A stretch of 64,000 nt of DNA from UBA2357 sp046295975 (lineage in GTDB: Bacteria; Pseudomonadota; Gammaproteobacteria; Burkholderiales; Rhodocyclaceae), in the NCBI GenBank assembly GCA_046295975.1, contig JBKBMG010000019.1:1-64000 (forward strand), read 5' to 3'. Under the pieces are notes generated by a model, which had not been told where the DNA came from, did not search any database, and saw nothing but the letters and a program-made list of their open reading frames with translations. This document shows positions 47,813 to 56,263 of the stretch, in pieces (position 1 is the stretch's first letter; each line of letters begins with the position of its first letter). The translations under genes and the position numbers were made by a program.

Positions 47813-48878
47813 CCTGCCTGCCGCGCGAAACGATGAGGGCGATGAACAACGGCACGCCGATGAGTGCGGTTACCAGCCCGACCGGCAGGATCACGCCGGG
47901 CAGCACCGCGCGGCTGGCGACCGAGGCCAGCGACAACAGCAGCGCGCCGGCCAGCACGCTGCCGGGCAGCAGGAAGCGGTGATCCTCGCCGAGCAGCAGA
48001 CGGGCGATATGGGGGCCGACGAGGCCGACGAAACCGATCTCACCAACAAACGCGGTGGCGACGCCGGTCAGCAGGCTGACCCGCAGCAAGGCCATGGTGC
48101 GCAGGCGTTCGACGCGCAGGCCCAGACTGCGCGCGTGGTCTTCGCCGCCGCGCAATGCGGTCAAGGCCCAGGCCTGGCGCATGGCGAAGGCCAGGCACAC
48201 CAGCAGCACCGCGCCCACCATACCCACCCGCTCCATGCTGGCGCGCGCCAGGCTGCCGAGGGTCCAGAACACGATCTGTTGCAGCGCGTCGGCGTCGGCG
48301 ACGAATTGCAGCGCCCCGACCAGGGCGTTGAGTCCGAACAGCAAGGCGATGCCGAACAACACCAGCGTGTGCAAGGCCGGCCCGAGCGCCCGCGCGACCA
48401 CCAGCAACAGGCCACAGGCAGCCGCGGCGAAGAGAAAGGCCGCCAGCGGCAGCGCGAACTCGCGGGCCAACCCCGACCCGAGGCCGAAGACGATGACCAG
48501 CGAGGCGCCCAGCGTCGCCGCCGCGCCGATGCCCAGTGTGAACGGGCTGGCCAGCGGGTTGTCGAGGGCGGTCTGCATCTCGGCGCCCGCCAGGCCCAGC
48601 GCCCCCCCGACGACAACCGCCATCAGGGCGTAGGGCACGCGGATCTCGTGGATGATCACCCACATCTCCGGTGCCAGCCGGTCCGGCTGCAGCCAGCCGG
48701 TCACCACGTCACGCCAGCCGAGCGCGGCCGGCCCGGTAGCGAGGTCGACCGCGAACGCCCAGCCAAGCGCCAGCGCGAGCGACGCCAGACAGGCCGTTCG
48801 GCGCAGCAGCAGGCGGCGGTAGCCGGCCGAGGCGCTGGCCTCGGCAGCGCCGTCTGCACAGGGAACGGCCTGCTTCAT
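47802..48878 (-). CDS. Iron-siderophore ABC transporter permease (FecCD family)
   Basis: A 358-residue membrane subunit with about ten helices. IRVPYALMAVVVGGALGLAGAEMQ and the NPLASPFTLGI segment are hallmarks of FecCD/BtuC permeases, and GEIGFVGLVGPHIARLLLG is the cytoplasmic coupling region. The start at 48878 overlaps the stop of the binding-protein gene (ATGA). A single permease is encoded, so it acts as a homodimer. Confidence 0.95.
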   Translation of the reverse strand: MKQAVPCADGAAEASASAGYRRLLLRRTACLASLALALGWAFAVDLATGPAALGWRDVVTGWLQPDRLAPEMWVIIHEIRVPYALMAVVVGGALGLAGAEMQTALDNPLASPFTLGIGAAATLGASLVIVFGLGSGLAREFALPLAAFLFAAAACGLLLVVARALGPALHTLVLFGIALLFGLNALVGALQFVADADALQQIVFWTLGSLARASMERVGMVGAVLLVCLAFAMRQAWALTALRGGEDHARSLGLRVERLRTMALLRVSLLTGVATAFVGEIGFVGLVGPHIARLLLGEDHRFLLPGSVLAGALLLSLASVASRAVLPGVILPVGLVTALIGVPLFIALIVSRGRQGGA

Positions 48879-50035
48879 CGCGATACCCAGTAGTCCCCGT
48901 CCAGCGCGAAGGGCATGAACTCCCGGTACAGGGTTTCCAGCGTCGCGCGCGGGTCGAGGTCGTCGAAGCGCGCGGGGTCGATCCAACCGGCCAGCACCTG
49001 CAGCGCCACGACGTTGAAGGGGTTGTTGTAGAACACGTGCCAGATCGCGTGGGCGCGACCGGTGCGCACCGCCGGCAGGCTGTCGAGCCGGCTGCGCTGC
49101 AGCAGGCCTTCGAGCGACGCCCGCGCCGAAGCGGCCGCGACGCCGGGGCCGAGCGAGACATAGGCTGCCTGCTGGACGTCGGCCGCCGAGCCGATCGCGG
49201 TGGCCACGTACACGTCGGGCGGCTCGATCAGCAGCCCTTCCAGGCTCACGGTGCCGGTCTGCCCCGGAATGCGGCCGGCGGCGAGGTTGCGGCCACCGGC
49301 GGCCTCGACCAGGTCGGCGAGCATGCCGCGCACCATGGTGTCGCAACAGGCGTCCGACAGGCCCGCGCGGCTGTGCAGGAACACCGTGGGACGCGGCGCA
49401 GCGGGATCCAGCCGGTCGGTGACGGCGGACAGGGCGGCGGCGTAGGCGTCGACGAAGCGCCGCGCGACGGCCTCGCGCCCCAGCGCCTGCCCCAGCGCCA
49501 GCATGCTCGGCGGCGTATTGGTCAGTGGATCTTCACGGAAGTCGACGAACAGCACCGCGACGCCGGCGCGTTCGAGCTGCTCGACCAGGCGTTTGTCACG
49601 CGCCGCGGGGCCGTGGCCGGCGCGGCTGAAGACCGCCAGATCGGGCCGCAGCATCAGCGCCTGCTCAAGATCGAAACCGTCCGAGGCACCATGGCCGACG
49701 CGTGGAATCGTTGCCAGCATCGGAAAGGCGGCCAGATACTGGGCGTGACTGCCGGGGTCGACCCGCTCGAGGTCATCCGGCAAGGCGACCAGGCGCTCGG
49801 TCAGCGCCGGGCCTTCGAGAATGGCGAGCGCGTTGAGCAGACGCCCTTCACCGAGCAGGATGCGCGTGACCGGTTGCGGCACGACGACCTCGCGCCCGGC
49901 GAGGTCGGTCAGTCGAACGGCACTGTCCGGCGTCGCGCTCACCGGGACGCCGGCGACGGCCGCGCACACCGACGTCAGCCAGATCGCCAGTCCCGCCACG
50001 AAGCCGCGCGAATCGCTCATCTGAATGCGCCGCAT
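48875..50035 (-). CDS. Periplasmic iron-siderophore binding protein (FecB/BtuF type)
   Basis: The 386-residue precursor has an N-terminal signal sequence (GLAIWLTSVCAAVAGVPVSA). The type III binding fold shows RLTDLAGREVVVPQPVTRI, the family start, and FNVVALQVLAGWIDP near the end. It delivers ligand from the TonB receptor to the permease. The start at 50035 is just past the receptor stop; MSDSRGF at 50020 is an alternative. Substrate class is inferred from the Fur box and receptor. Confidence 0.9.
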   Translation of the reverse strand: MRRIQMSDSRGFVAGLAIWLTSVCAAVAGVPVSATPDSAVRLTDLAGREVVVPQPVTRILLGEGRLLNALAILEGPALTERLVALPDDLERVDPGSHAQYLAAFPMLATIPRVGHGASDGFDLEQALMLRPDLAVFSRAGHGPAARDKRLVEQLERAGVAVLFVDFREDPLTNTPPSMLALGQALGREAVARRFVDAYAAALSAVTDRLDPAAPRPTVFLHSRAGLSDACCDTMVRGMLADLVEAAGGRNLAAGRIPGQTGTVSLEGLLIEPPDVYVATAIGSAADVQQAAYVSLGPGVAAASARASLEGLLQRSRLDSLPAVRTGRAHAIWHVFYNNPFNVVALQVLAGWIDPARFDDLDPRATLETLYREFMPFALDGDYWVSR

Positions 50036-50036
50036 C

Positions 50037-51998
50037 TCAGAACCGCCACGCAAGGCCGATGCGGATCTCGCGGCCCGGTTCGGGCGAACCGACTACCCCT
50101 TCGTAGCCGGCAATGTGCTCGAAGCTTTCGTTGCTGGCGTGGTCGAGATAGTGCTTGTCGAACAGGTTGCGCACCGTCAGCGTGACACTCAGCGCGTCGC
50201 CACGCGTTTGCCAGCTGGCGTGCACGTCATGCACGCCGTAGCCGGGCTTGCGCACCGTACCAACACTGGTTTCGATGTTGCCCAGCCCCTTCACGAAGCG
50301 GCCCTGCCAGCCCACCTCCAGCTCCGGCGTCAGCTGGTAGTCGAGCTGCATGCTCAGGGTGTCGCCGATGCTGTTGCCCAGGCCGTTGTGTTCGTAGACG
50401 TTGAGTCGCTTGCCGTTCAGGCGGGCGTCATTGTGGTGCAGGCCGACCGCAGCGCTGAGCGCGCCGACGCGATAGGCCGCCTGCAGCAGCGCGCCGCGCG
50501 AACGCAGGTCGCCTACGTTCTCGAAGCGCACCGGGCGCCCGAGTGGATCGGCGATCGCGTCGGCGATGCGGGTGTGGTAGAGCTTGCCGTCGAAGGTCCA
50601 GTGGCCGACCAGGTATTCGAAGCCGATCTCCGAGCTGCGGGCGCGTTCGGCCTTGAGATCGGGCGCGTTCGAGGCCACGTCGAGCTTGAACGCGTCCCGG
50701 ATCTGCGGTCCGCGCAGTGCGCGTGCATGGGCCACGCGCAGCGCCAGCATGGGGCTGAGCTGGTAGCGCAGTTCGAGGTTGGGACTGAAACCACGCTCGT
50801 TGAAACGCTGACCGGCGGCATCGACCAGGCGGTAGCGATCGAAGCGCCCACCGGCGCCGAGCATCCAGTCATCGCCCAGCGGAATGCGCGCCTGCGCGAA
50901 CACGCCACCGGCCCGGCCACGCTCGCGTTCGGCACTGCGATCGCCGTCGGGGCCGGCGGTGACCCGGTCGCGACGCTCGTCGATGCCGTAGGTCACGCTG
51001 GCACCGCCCACTTCGCTGGTGTTGGCGAGCCGTGCGCCGCGCGTCTGGCTGCGGCCATGCCAGATGCCCCAACGGTCGGTGATGTTCTGCTTGAGCGCAT
51101 TGCTCGAGCCGTAAAAGATGGTCTCCAGATTCAGCCAGCTGGCATCGGGGGACTGCCAGTGGTGATTCAGCGTCCAGCTGTCCTGAGTGGCCTCCAGCGG
51201 GTAGGCCTGGTTCCAGTCGCTCGGGATCCACTGCGGGCGCTGGCTGCGGTCGCCCTTCTCGTCGCGCCGTTCGACGCTCACGCGCAGGGTCTGGTGCGGG
51301 GTGAGCTCGCCGACCAGCTTCGCAAAGCCGATGCCGTCGCGGGCGCCGGTGGCGCCAACCCGGCTGCCGTTGCCATCCTCATAGTCGTTGCGGTCCTGCC
51401 GGCTCACCATGAACAGCGTAGACCACGAGTCGCTGACACGACCGAAGGCGCTGCCGGTCAGCTTGTAGCCTTCGCCATTGCTGAAGTAGCCGGCCTTGAG
51501 CTGGCCACCGGCGCGTTCGCCGGGACGCAGCAGGTCGTCCGGGTCCTTGGTGACGAAGCGGATGGCGCCGCCGAGCGCACCGGGGCCGGTGGTGGCGTCA
51601 CCCGTCCCGGCATCGACTTCGACGCGCTTGAGCAATTCCGGCTCGATACCGATGCGGCCGGTATGGTGGAAGACCTGTCCGACCAGCGCCGCGCCATCCA
51701 CACTGACGTTGACCAGGGTGTCTTCGATGCCGCGCACATAGACTTTCTGGGCGATGCCGTGGCCGCCGCCGACGCCGACTTCGGGCTGGCTGGCAAAGAC
51801 ATCCTCGAGGTCGGTGGCCTGGTAGCGCGCAAGTGTGCGCGCATCCACGGTCGAGGTGGCTTCGACCTCGGCACTGACCTCGACGGCGGGCAGAACGGCG
51901 GCGGGGTCGCGCTCGGTCTGGGCGATGGCCTGGGTGGCGCAGGCACCCAGCGCGGAGACGGCGACGCAGATCGGCAGGCGAACGGGACGGAACGGCAT
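50037..51998 (-). CDS. TonB-dependent outer membrane receptor
   Basis: A 653-residue siderophore or metal-complex receptor. The signal peptide (PICVAVSALGACATQAIAQ) is followed by a plug domain (about 45-160; VDARTLARYQATDLEDVFAS, KVYVRGIEDTLVNVSVDGA) and a 22-strand barrel ending in the terminal aromatic residue RIGLAWRF. A Fur box lies directly upstream of the start, and AGGAGCC precedes the ATG. It is the first gene of a receptor-binding protein-permease-ATPase-DUF2218 operon. It is shorter than most ferric-siderophore receptors, but complete. Confidence 0.93.
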   Translation of the reverse strand: MPFRPVRLPICVAVSALGACATQAIAQTERDPAAVLPAVEVSAEVEATSTVDARTLARYQATDLEDVFASQPEVGVGGGHGIAQKVYVRGIEDTLVNVSVDGAALVGQVFHHTGRIGIEPELLKRVEVDAGTGDATTGPGALGGAIRFVTKDPDDLLRPGERAGGQLKAGYFSNGEGYKLTGSAFGRVSDSWSTLFMVSRQDRNDYEDGNGSRVGATGARDGIGFAKLVGELTPHQTLRVSVERRDEKGDRSQRPQWIPSDWNQAYPLEATQDSWTLNHHWQSPDASWLNLETIFYGSSNALKQNITDRWGIWHGRSQTRGARLANTSEVGGASVTYGIDERRDRVTAGPDGDRSAERERGRAGGVFAQARIPLGDDWMLGAGGRFDRYRLVDAAGQRFNERGFSPNLELRYQLSPMLALRVAHARALRGPQIRDAFKLDVASNAPDLKAERARSSEIGFEYLVGHWTFDGKLYHTRIADAIADPLGRPVRFENVGDLRSRGALLQAAYRVGALSAAVGLHHNDARLNGKRLNVYEHNGLGNSIGDTLSMQLDYQLTPELEVGWQGRFVKGLGNIETSVGTVRKPGYGVHDVHASWQTRGDALSVTLTVRNLFDKHYLDHASNESFEHIAGYEGVVGSPEPGREIRIGLAWRF

Positions 51999-52018
51999 CG
52001 TGGCTCCTGTTGCGTAAC

Positions 52019-52037
52019 AAAGAGAATGATTCTCGTT
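52019..52037 (-). promoter_or_regulatory. Fur box of the iron-uptake operon
   Basis: GAGAATGATTCTC at 52022-52034 is a perfect dyad around a central base. With its flanks it fits the GATAATGATAATCATTATC consensus. It sits 23 bp upstream of the receptor start codon and touches the stop codon of the sensor kinase gene. Repression by Fe-Fur is predicted. Confidence 0.85.
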
Positions 52038-53547
52038 AAGAGCGCAACGAAGCAGGAACGGAATTTACATCTGTTACCAAGTGTGTGGTGTGGCGGGACG
52101 GGTCTGCGTCCGGAAGGACCGCGGCGCGCGTGGCCGGCAGCTGGAAGCGCACTTCCAGCCCGCCCCTCGCCCCGTTCCGGGCCTGCAGGGTGCCGCCGGT
52201 CGCCTGCACCTGACGCCGGGCGAGGGCGAGGCCAAGACCGAAGCCGGTGCGCCGCCTGCCGCCCGCTTCGGTGACGGTTGCAGGGGCGTGGCCGCCGGAA
52301 GCAGACGCAGCCGCGGCCGGCTCGCGGCCGGCGATGCGGAAGAACGGTTCGAAGATGCGCTCGAGCATCGATTCCGGCACACCCGGTCCGCCGTCGGCGA
52401 TGCACAGCCGGTAGCTGTCGACAGGTGCTTGCGGCCCGCCGTCGGACACCCGCTCCAGGGTCACGTCCACCCGTTTGCCGGCGGGAGTGTGCGCCAGGGC
52501 GTTGCGCAACACGTTCTCGACCGCCTGCCCCAGCGCGCGGTGATTGCTTGCGGCCAACGGCGCCTCCGGCGGCAGCGCGACGCAGATCTCGTGGTCGGGA
52601 AACTCGAAGCGCGCGTCGTCGATCACGCTGTCTAGCAGTTCGGTCAGGTCCAGCGACTCGTCGCGCAGCGATGGCGTTTCGTTTTCCAGCCAGCTCAGGG
52701 TCAGCGCATCCTCCACCAGCCGGCGCATCGCTTCGCATTCGTCGCGGATGCGGCCGAGCAGCAGCGGGCCGTCACCACCGCGCTCGGCCAGCGCGGCGGC
52801 CATCTCGACGCGGGTTAGCGGCGTGCGCAGTTCATGCGACATGTCGGCCAGGCGCTGGCGCTGGTCAAGCACCTGGTGGCCGATGCGCTCGGCCATGGCG
52901 TCGAAGGTGTGGGCGAGATCGGCGATCTCGTCGTTGCGCGACCCGAGCATGCCGCTCACGCGCACGTCGTAGCGTCCGGCGCTGAGCTGGCGGCTCGCCT
53001 GCTGCAGCCGCCGGATCGGCGCCGCAAGGTGGCGGTAGAGCACCGCACAGACGATGAGCATCACCCCCAGGGGCAGGGCAAACTGCAGCAACAGGCGGTA
53101 GACATCCCAGCGGTAGCCGGGGCGCATGCGCTGCGGCAACTGGATCAGAAAACGGTGTGCCTCATCCTCGAAGGGAATCTCCATGATCGGGTTGTCATGG
53201 AAGTAGAGGTGGATCTTCCAGTTCACGTCGCGCCCCAGGCCGAATTCCGACACGAAACGCGGCGACAGCGTACCGGCGACCGGCCATACTTCGGCGCCGA
53301 CCACCGCGGCCCAGGTGTCCTCCTGGGCCTGCAGCGTCGTCAGCCAGTGACGCAGGGCTTCAAGCTCGCCGGCGCGCAGCAGCGCCTCGGCCTGGCGACC
53401 GTAGTGGATCAGCGTCTGGCGATGGGCCGGTGCGATGAAGCTCATCGCCTCTTCCGTCCGCTGCGCCATGTGGGTGACCGCAGTGAACAGGATCACCGCA
53501 CCCACTGCGACGATCGCGCACAGCTTCCACAGCAGGCGCCGGTTCAT
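52036..53547 (-). CDS. Two-component sensor histidine kinase of the iron locus
   Basis: The 503-residue membrane kinase has an N-terminal helix (LCAIVAVGAVILFTAV), a periplasmic sensor of about 125 residues, a second helix (LLLQFALPLGVMLIVCAVLY), HAMP, HisKA with the phospho-His in ADMSHELRTPLTRVE, and HATPase (ENVLRNALAHT, IADGGPGVP, GFGLGLALA). The layout resembles PfeS/PirS sensors that detect ferric siderophores. An Ala/Gly-rich insert of about 25 residues separates the F and G2 boxes. It overlaps the regulator gene by four bases. Confidence 0.92.
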   Translation of the reverse strand: MNRRLLWKLCAIVAVGAVILFTAVTHMAQRTEEAMSFIAPAHRQTLIHYGRQAEALLRAGELEALRHWLTTLQAQEDTWAAVVGAEVWPVAGTLSPRFVSEFGLGRDVNWKIHLYFHDNPIMEIPFEDEAHRFLIQLPQRMRPGYRWDVYRLLLQFALPLGVMLIVCAVLYRHLAAPIRRLQQASRQLSAGRYDVRVSGMLGSRNDEIADLAHTFDAMAERIGHQVLDQRQRLADMSHELRTPLTRVEMAAALAERGGDGPLLLGRIRDECEAMRRLVEDALTLSWLENETPSLRDESLDLTELLDSVIDDARFEFPDHEICVALPPEAPLAASNHRALGQAVENVLRNALAHTPAGKRVDVTLERVSDGGPQAPVDSYRLCIADGGPGVPESMLERIFEPFFRIAGREPAAAASASGGHAPATVTEAGGRRRTGFGLGLALARRQVQATGGTLQARNGARGGLEVRFQLPATRAAVLPDADPSRHTTHLVTDVNSVPASLRS

Positions 53548-54230
53548 GTGAATACGTAGCCCTTGCCGTGCTGAGTCTGCAGGCGGTCGGCGCCCAGCCC
53601 GGTTTCACCCAGCCGACGGCGGATGCGGCTGATGTGCATGTCCAGACTGCGGTCGTAGCGGCTGAACTCGCGCTCCAGCACGCAGCGATAGAGATAGGGT
53701 TTGGACAAGGCCTCGCCGCGCTGGGCGACGAGCTGCCACAACAGTCGGAACTGCAGCGGCGTGAGCGTCACCGGCCGGCCGTCGACGGTGGCAGACTGGC
53801 TGGCGCGCTCCAGTCGCAGCGCGTCGACCACCAGCACGCCGGGCCGAACCTCGGCCGGACCAGGACGGCGCACGCGGCGCAATACCGCGTCGATACGCAA
53901 TTCCAGCTCGGTGGGGTTGAAGGGTTTGGAGAGGTAGTCATCGGCGCCGTGGTGCAGGCCGCGGATGCGCTCCTCCTCGGCACCACAGGCGGTGAGCATG
54001 ATCACCGGCGTCGGCCGGTGCGCCGCACGCAGACGGCGCAACACCTCGAAGCCGTCCAGCCCGGGCAGCTTCACGTCGAGCAGAATGAGTTCCGCCGCAT
54101 CGCTGCAGGCCAACTCCAGCCCAGTGTCACCACGATGCGCGGCCAGGCAGGCGTAGCCGCGCCGGCGCACCAGTTCGGACAGGTCGGCACACAGGGCCGG
54201 ATCGTCTTCGATGATCAGGATTCGGTTCAT
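53544..54230 (-). CDS. OmpR-family response regulator of the iron locus
   Basis: The 228-residue regulator has a receiver domain (DD at LIIEDDPAL, phospho-acceptor Asp in LILLDVKLPG, Lys in LSKPFNP) and a C-terminal winged HTH (about 130-225; RSLDMHISRIRRRLG). It is probably phosphorylated by the adjacent kinase and activates the receptor operon when ligand is present, as PfeR does. A possible second Fur site lies upstream. Confidence 0.93.
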   Translation of the reverse strand: MNRILIIEDDPALCADLSELVRRRGYACLAAHRGDTGLELACSDAAELILLDVKLPGLDGFEVLRRLRAAHRPTPVIMLTACGAEEERIRGLHHGADDYLSKPFNPTELELRIDAVLRRVRRPGPAEVRPGVLVVDALRLERASQSATVDGRPVTLTPLQFRLLWQLVAQRGEALSKPYLYRCVLEREFSRYDRSLDMHISRIRRRLGETGLGADRLQTQHGKGYVFT

Positions 54231-54299
54231 GGCGACGGACCGTGCTCGGGTCGCCCGGTCGGAAATGCATGGGCGGGCCGCAGGATTATACGCCAGTAC

Positions 54300-54322
54300 T
54301 GCTATTCATTCTCATTCTTTTT
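54300..54322. promoter_or_regulatory. Possible Fur site upstream of the response-regulator gene
   Basis: ATTCATTCTCATTCT at 54304-54318, in minus-strand reading AGAATGAGAATGAAT, resembles the hexamer array (N-A-T-W-A-T) of Fur boxes but lacks the full dyad. It lies about 75 bp upstream of the regulator start in an AT-rich promoter region shared with the divergent DUF2975 gene. Confidence 0.4.
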
Positions 54323-54401
54323 ATTGATTCTTGCCGCGACCGCTTGATTACTTCAGTACAATATTTTATTGTTGTTTTACGTTAATTTTTTGAAGCAGAA
54401 T

Positions 54402-54983
54402 ATGAATACCTCTCTTGAGTCGTCCCCCGCATCGGGGCACCAGCGCGAGCACGCTCGGGACATCCGCATGCAGCGACTCGGCAGCCGACTGGCGGTATTC
54501 GCCCGCGCCTCGATCGCGGTGGTCGTCCTCGTGCCGTTGCTGCGCTGGTGGTGGCCCCAAGGGCCAGACCTGCTGCCGGCCATTCTCGCCAACAGTGTGG
54601 ATGCGGCCGCGCTCGGCTGGGGCCAGCGTCTGGCCGGAAGCGCGGTGGACGGCGTGGTCGCGGCACTGGGCGCAGCCACGCTGCTCACGCTCGCGCGCCT
54701 GGGCGACCTGTTCCGACACGGCGCCTATCTGTCCGCACAGGCAGCGGCCTTGTTGGGCACGCTCGGACGTCGCCTGCTGTGGCTGGCGGGCGCGCAGATC
54801 GCCTACGCGCCGCTGATGAGCCTGGGCGTCACCCTGTTCAATCCGCCGGGGCAGCGGATGCTGGCAGTGACCGTGACCGGCACCGAAGCCATGCTGCTGA
54901 TCGGGGCACTGGTGGCGCTCCTGTTCGCCCGCATCACCGAGGAGGCCGTGCGCCTCGCCGATGAAAACGCGCAAATCGTCTAG
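54402..54983 (+). CDS. DUF2975 membrane protein
   Basis: The 193-residue protein has four hydrophobic segments: SIAVVVLVPLLRWWWP, AVDGVVAALGAATLLTLARL, LLWLAGAQIAYAPLMSLG and AMLLIGALVALLFARI. The final TEEAVRLADENAQIV tail (LADENALIV-like) is the DUF2975 hallmark. It is followed after 9 bp by a YozG-type HTH gene; this pair is a recurrent unit whose function is unknown. The ATG at 54402 is preferred over an upstream TTG. The promoter region is unusually AT-rich for this genome. Confidence 0.88.
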   Translation: MNTSLESSPASGHQREHARDIRMQRLGSRLAVFARASIAVVVLVPLLRWWWPQGPDLLPAILANSVDAAALGWGQRLAGSAVDGVVAALGAATLLTLARLGDLFRHGAYLSAQAAALLGTLGRRLLWLAGAQIAYAPLMSLGVTLFNPPGQRMLAVTVTGTEAMLLIGALVALLFARITEEAVRLADENAQIV

Positions 54984-54992
54984 CGAATCGAC

Positions 54993-55205
54993 ATGGCCAT
55001 CGTCGTCAATCTCGATGTGATGCTGGCGCGCCGCAAAATGCGCTCCAAGGCCCTGGCAGAAGCCATCGGCATCACCGAACAGAATCTCTCGCTGCTCAAG
55101 AGTGGCAAGGTGAAGGGCATGCGCTTCGCCACCCTGGAAGCGATCTGCCGTCATCTCGACTGCCAGCCCGGCGACCTGCTGGAATACGTGCCGGACCCGG
55201 AATGA
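54993..55205 (+). CDS. Small Cro/CI-type HTH regulator (YozG-like)
   Basis: The 70-residue protein consists of a single HTH. The typical segment MRSKALAEAIGITEQNLSLLKSG is the two-helix DNA reader, and ICRHLDCQPGDLLEYVPD closes the fold. It is the partner of the DUF2975 membrane protein. Its stop overlaps the start of the next gene (ATGA), so all three genes are coupled. Probably autoregulatory. Confidence 0.9.
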   Translation: MAIVVNLDVMLARRKMRSKALAEAIGITEQNLSLLKSGKVKGMRFATLEAICRHLDCQPGDLLEYVPDPE

Positions 55206-55972
55206 CCGGCATGCCGGCCGATACTGTCGCGGCACACGGCACCGCGCTGCGTTGGCTCGGCGCACGGCGACGCACCGCGGCCTGCCTGTTGATCTCGGTC
55301 CTTGCCCACCTCCTCGCAATCCTCAGCCTGCCGCGGCCAACGCTTCCCCTGACAAGCGATGCCGCGCTGGCGCGCGCGCCGGTGAGCGTTCGCCTCGTGC
55401 CGGCCGTATCACCACCCCGGCCGGAGGCCACGCTCGTCCCGCCGCCGACGACATCACCGCCATCCACGCACACGCCTCCGGCTGCAACCGCAGCACCGAC
55501 GACCCAGGTCGCCCCCGGCAGTGCCCGGCCTGCGCAGACCGCGACGTCGCCATCCACGGAGACGCCCGCGCCGCTTCGCCGCAACGCGCCGACTACCGCC
55601 CCCCTACCCGCCGCCACCCGCCCCCTCGCCGAAACGCCCCCTCCTTCCTCGCCACTTCGGCCCATCACCCCCGGAGCGCCACGCATCGACCTCGACGCAG
55701 CCCGTGCCCTCGCCCGGGAGTCTCCTGGCATCCCGGACGCACGCCCGGCAATGCGCAATCTGGCCCCCGCCCAAGCGCCCGTCGCACGCGACCGCGTCGA
55801 AGCCGCCATCGCACGCGCCACGGCCGCCCCCACCCAAGTGGAACAACGAACGGTGGACGGCGCGTGGCTGATCGAGACAGGAGGCCTGCGCTGCCGGGTC
55901 ACGCCGGGCACACGCCCGCCAGCGCTAGAAGGGACACCGTACGCGACGCAGTGCAGCACGGTGCAACGCTGA
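55202..55972 (+). CDS. Proline-rich protein with TonB-like N-terminus
   Basis: A 256-residue protein with one N-terminal helix (AACLLISVLAHLLAILSL) carrying Ser-x3-His, the motif used by TonB to contact ExbBD. A periplasmic Pro/Thr/Ala-rich stretch (about 50-160), as in TonB and TolA, follows. The C-terminus is not the usual TonB fold; it ends with a short Cys-containing part (ETGGLRCRVTPG, then TQCSTVQR) that could form one disulfide. No exbB or exbD is adjacent. It may span the periplasm for another partner. The start overlaps the HTH gene stop. Confidence 0.65.
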   Translation: MTGMPADTVAAHGTALRWLGARRRTAACLLISVLAHLLAILSLPRPTLPLTSDAALARAPVSVRLVPAVSPPRPEATLVPPPTTSPPSTHTPPAATAAPTTQVAPGSARPAQTATSPSTETPAPLRRNAPTTAPLPAATRPLAETPPPSSPLRPITPGAPRIDLDAARALARESPGIPDARPAMRNLAPAQAPVARDRVEAAIARATAAPTQVEQRTVDGAWLIETGGLRCRVTPGTRPPALEGTPYATQCSTVQR

Positions 55973-56053
55973 CGGCGAGCCTGATCGACCTGAAAGATTT
56001 ATGTGGAAGTCGTCACGGTTCGCCTTGCCACCCTGCCGGCAGGATGACATCGC

Positions 56054-56173
56054 TCTAGGGAAACACTGATTAAACCCGTTCGCCCTGAGCTTGTCGAAGG
56101 GCATTCCTCAGAAAATCAAGGGCTTCGACAGGCTCGGTCCGAACGGTCCTGAATAAATCAGAGCTTCCCTAGA
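56054..56173. repeat. MITE-like element with nested palindromic repeats
   Basis: A 120-bp element bounded by inverted ends: TCTAGGGAAACACTGATT at 56054-56071 matches the complement of AATCAGAGCTTCCCTAGA at 56156-56173 in 16 of 18 positions. Inside lies an inverted pair of the dispersed repeat seen at 45447: CCGTTCGCCCTGAGCTTGTC at 56076 onward, and GGGCTTCGACAGGCTCGG at 56120 onward. It carries no ORF and lies in the convergent gap between two genes. Confidence 0.75.
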
Positions 56174-56263
56174 TGCACTTCGTGGGCAAACGGTCTGGCC
56201 GGTTCAAGCGAGGCGCCCGAATACGTCATCGCTGGCGATCGGCACGGCACCATACGAACCGGG

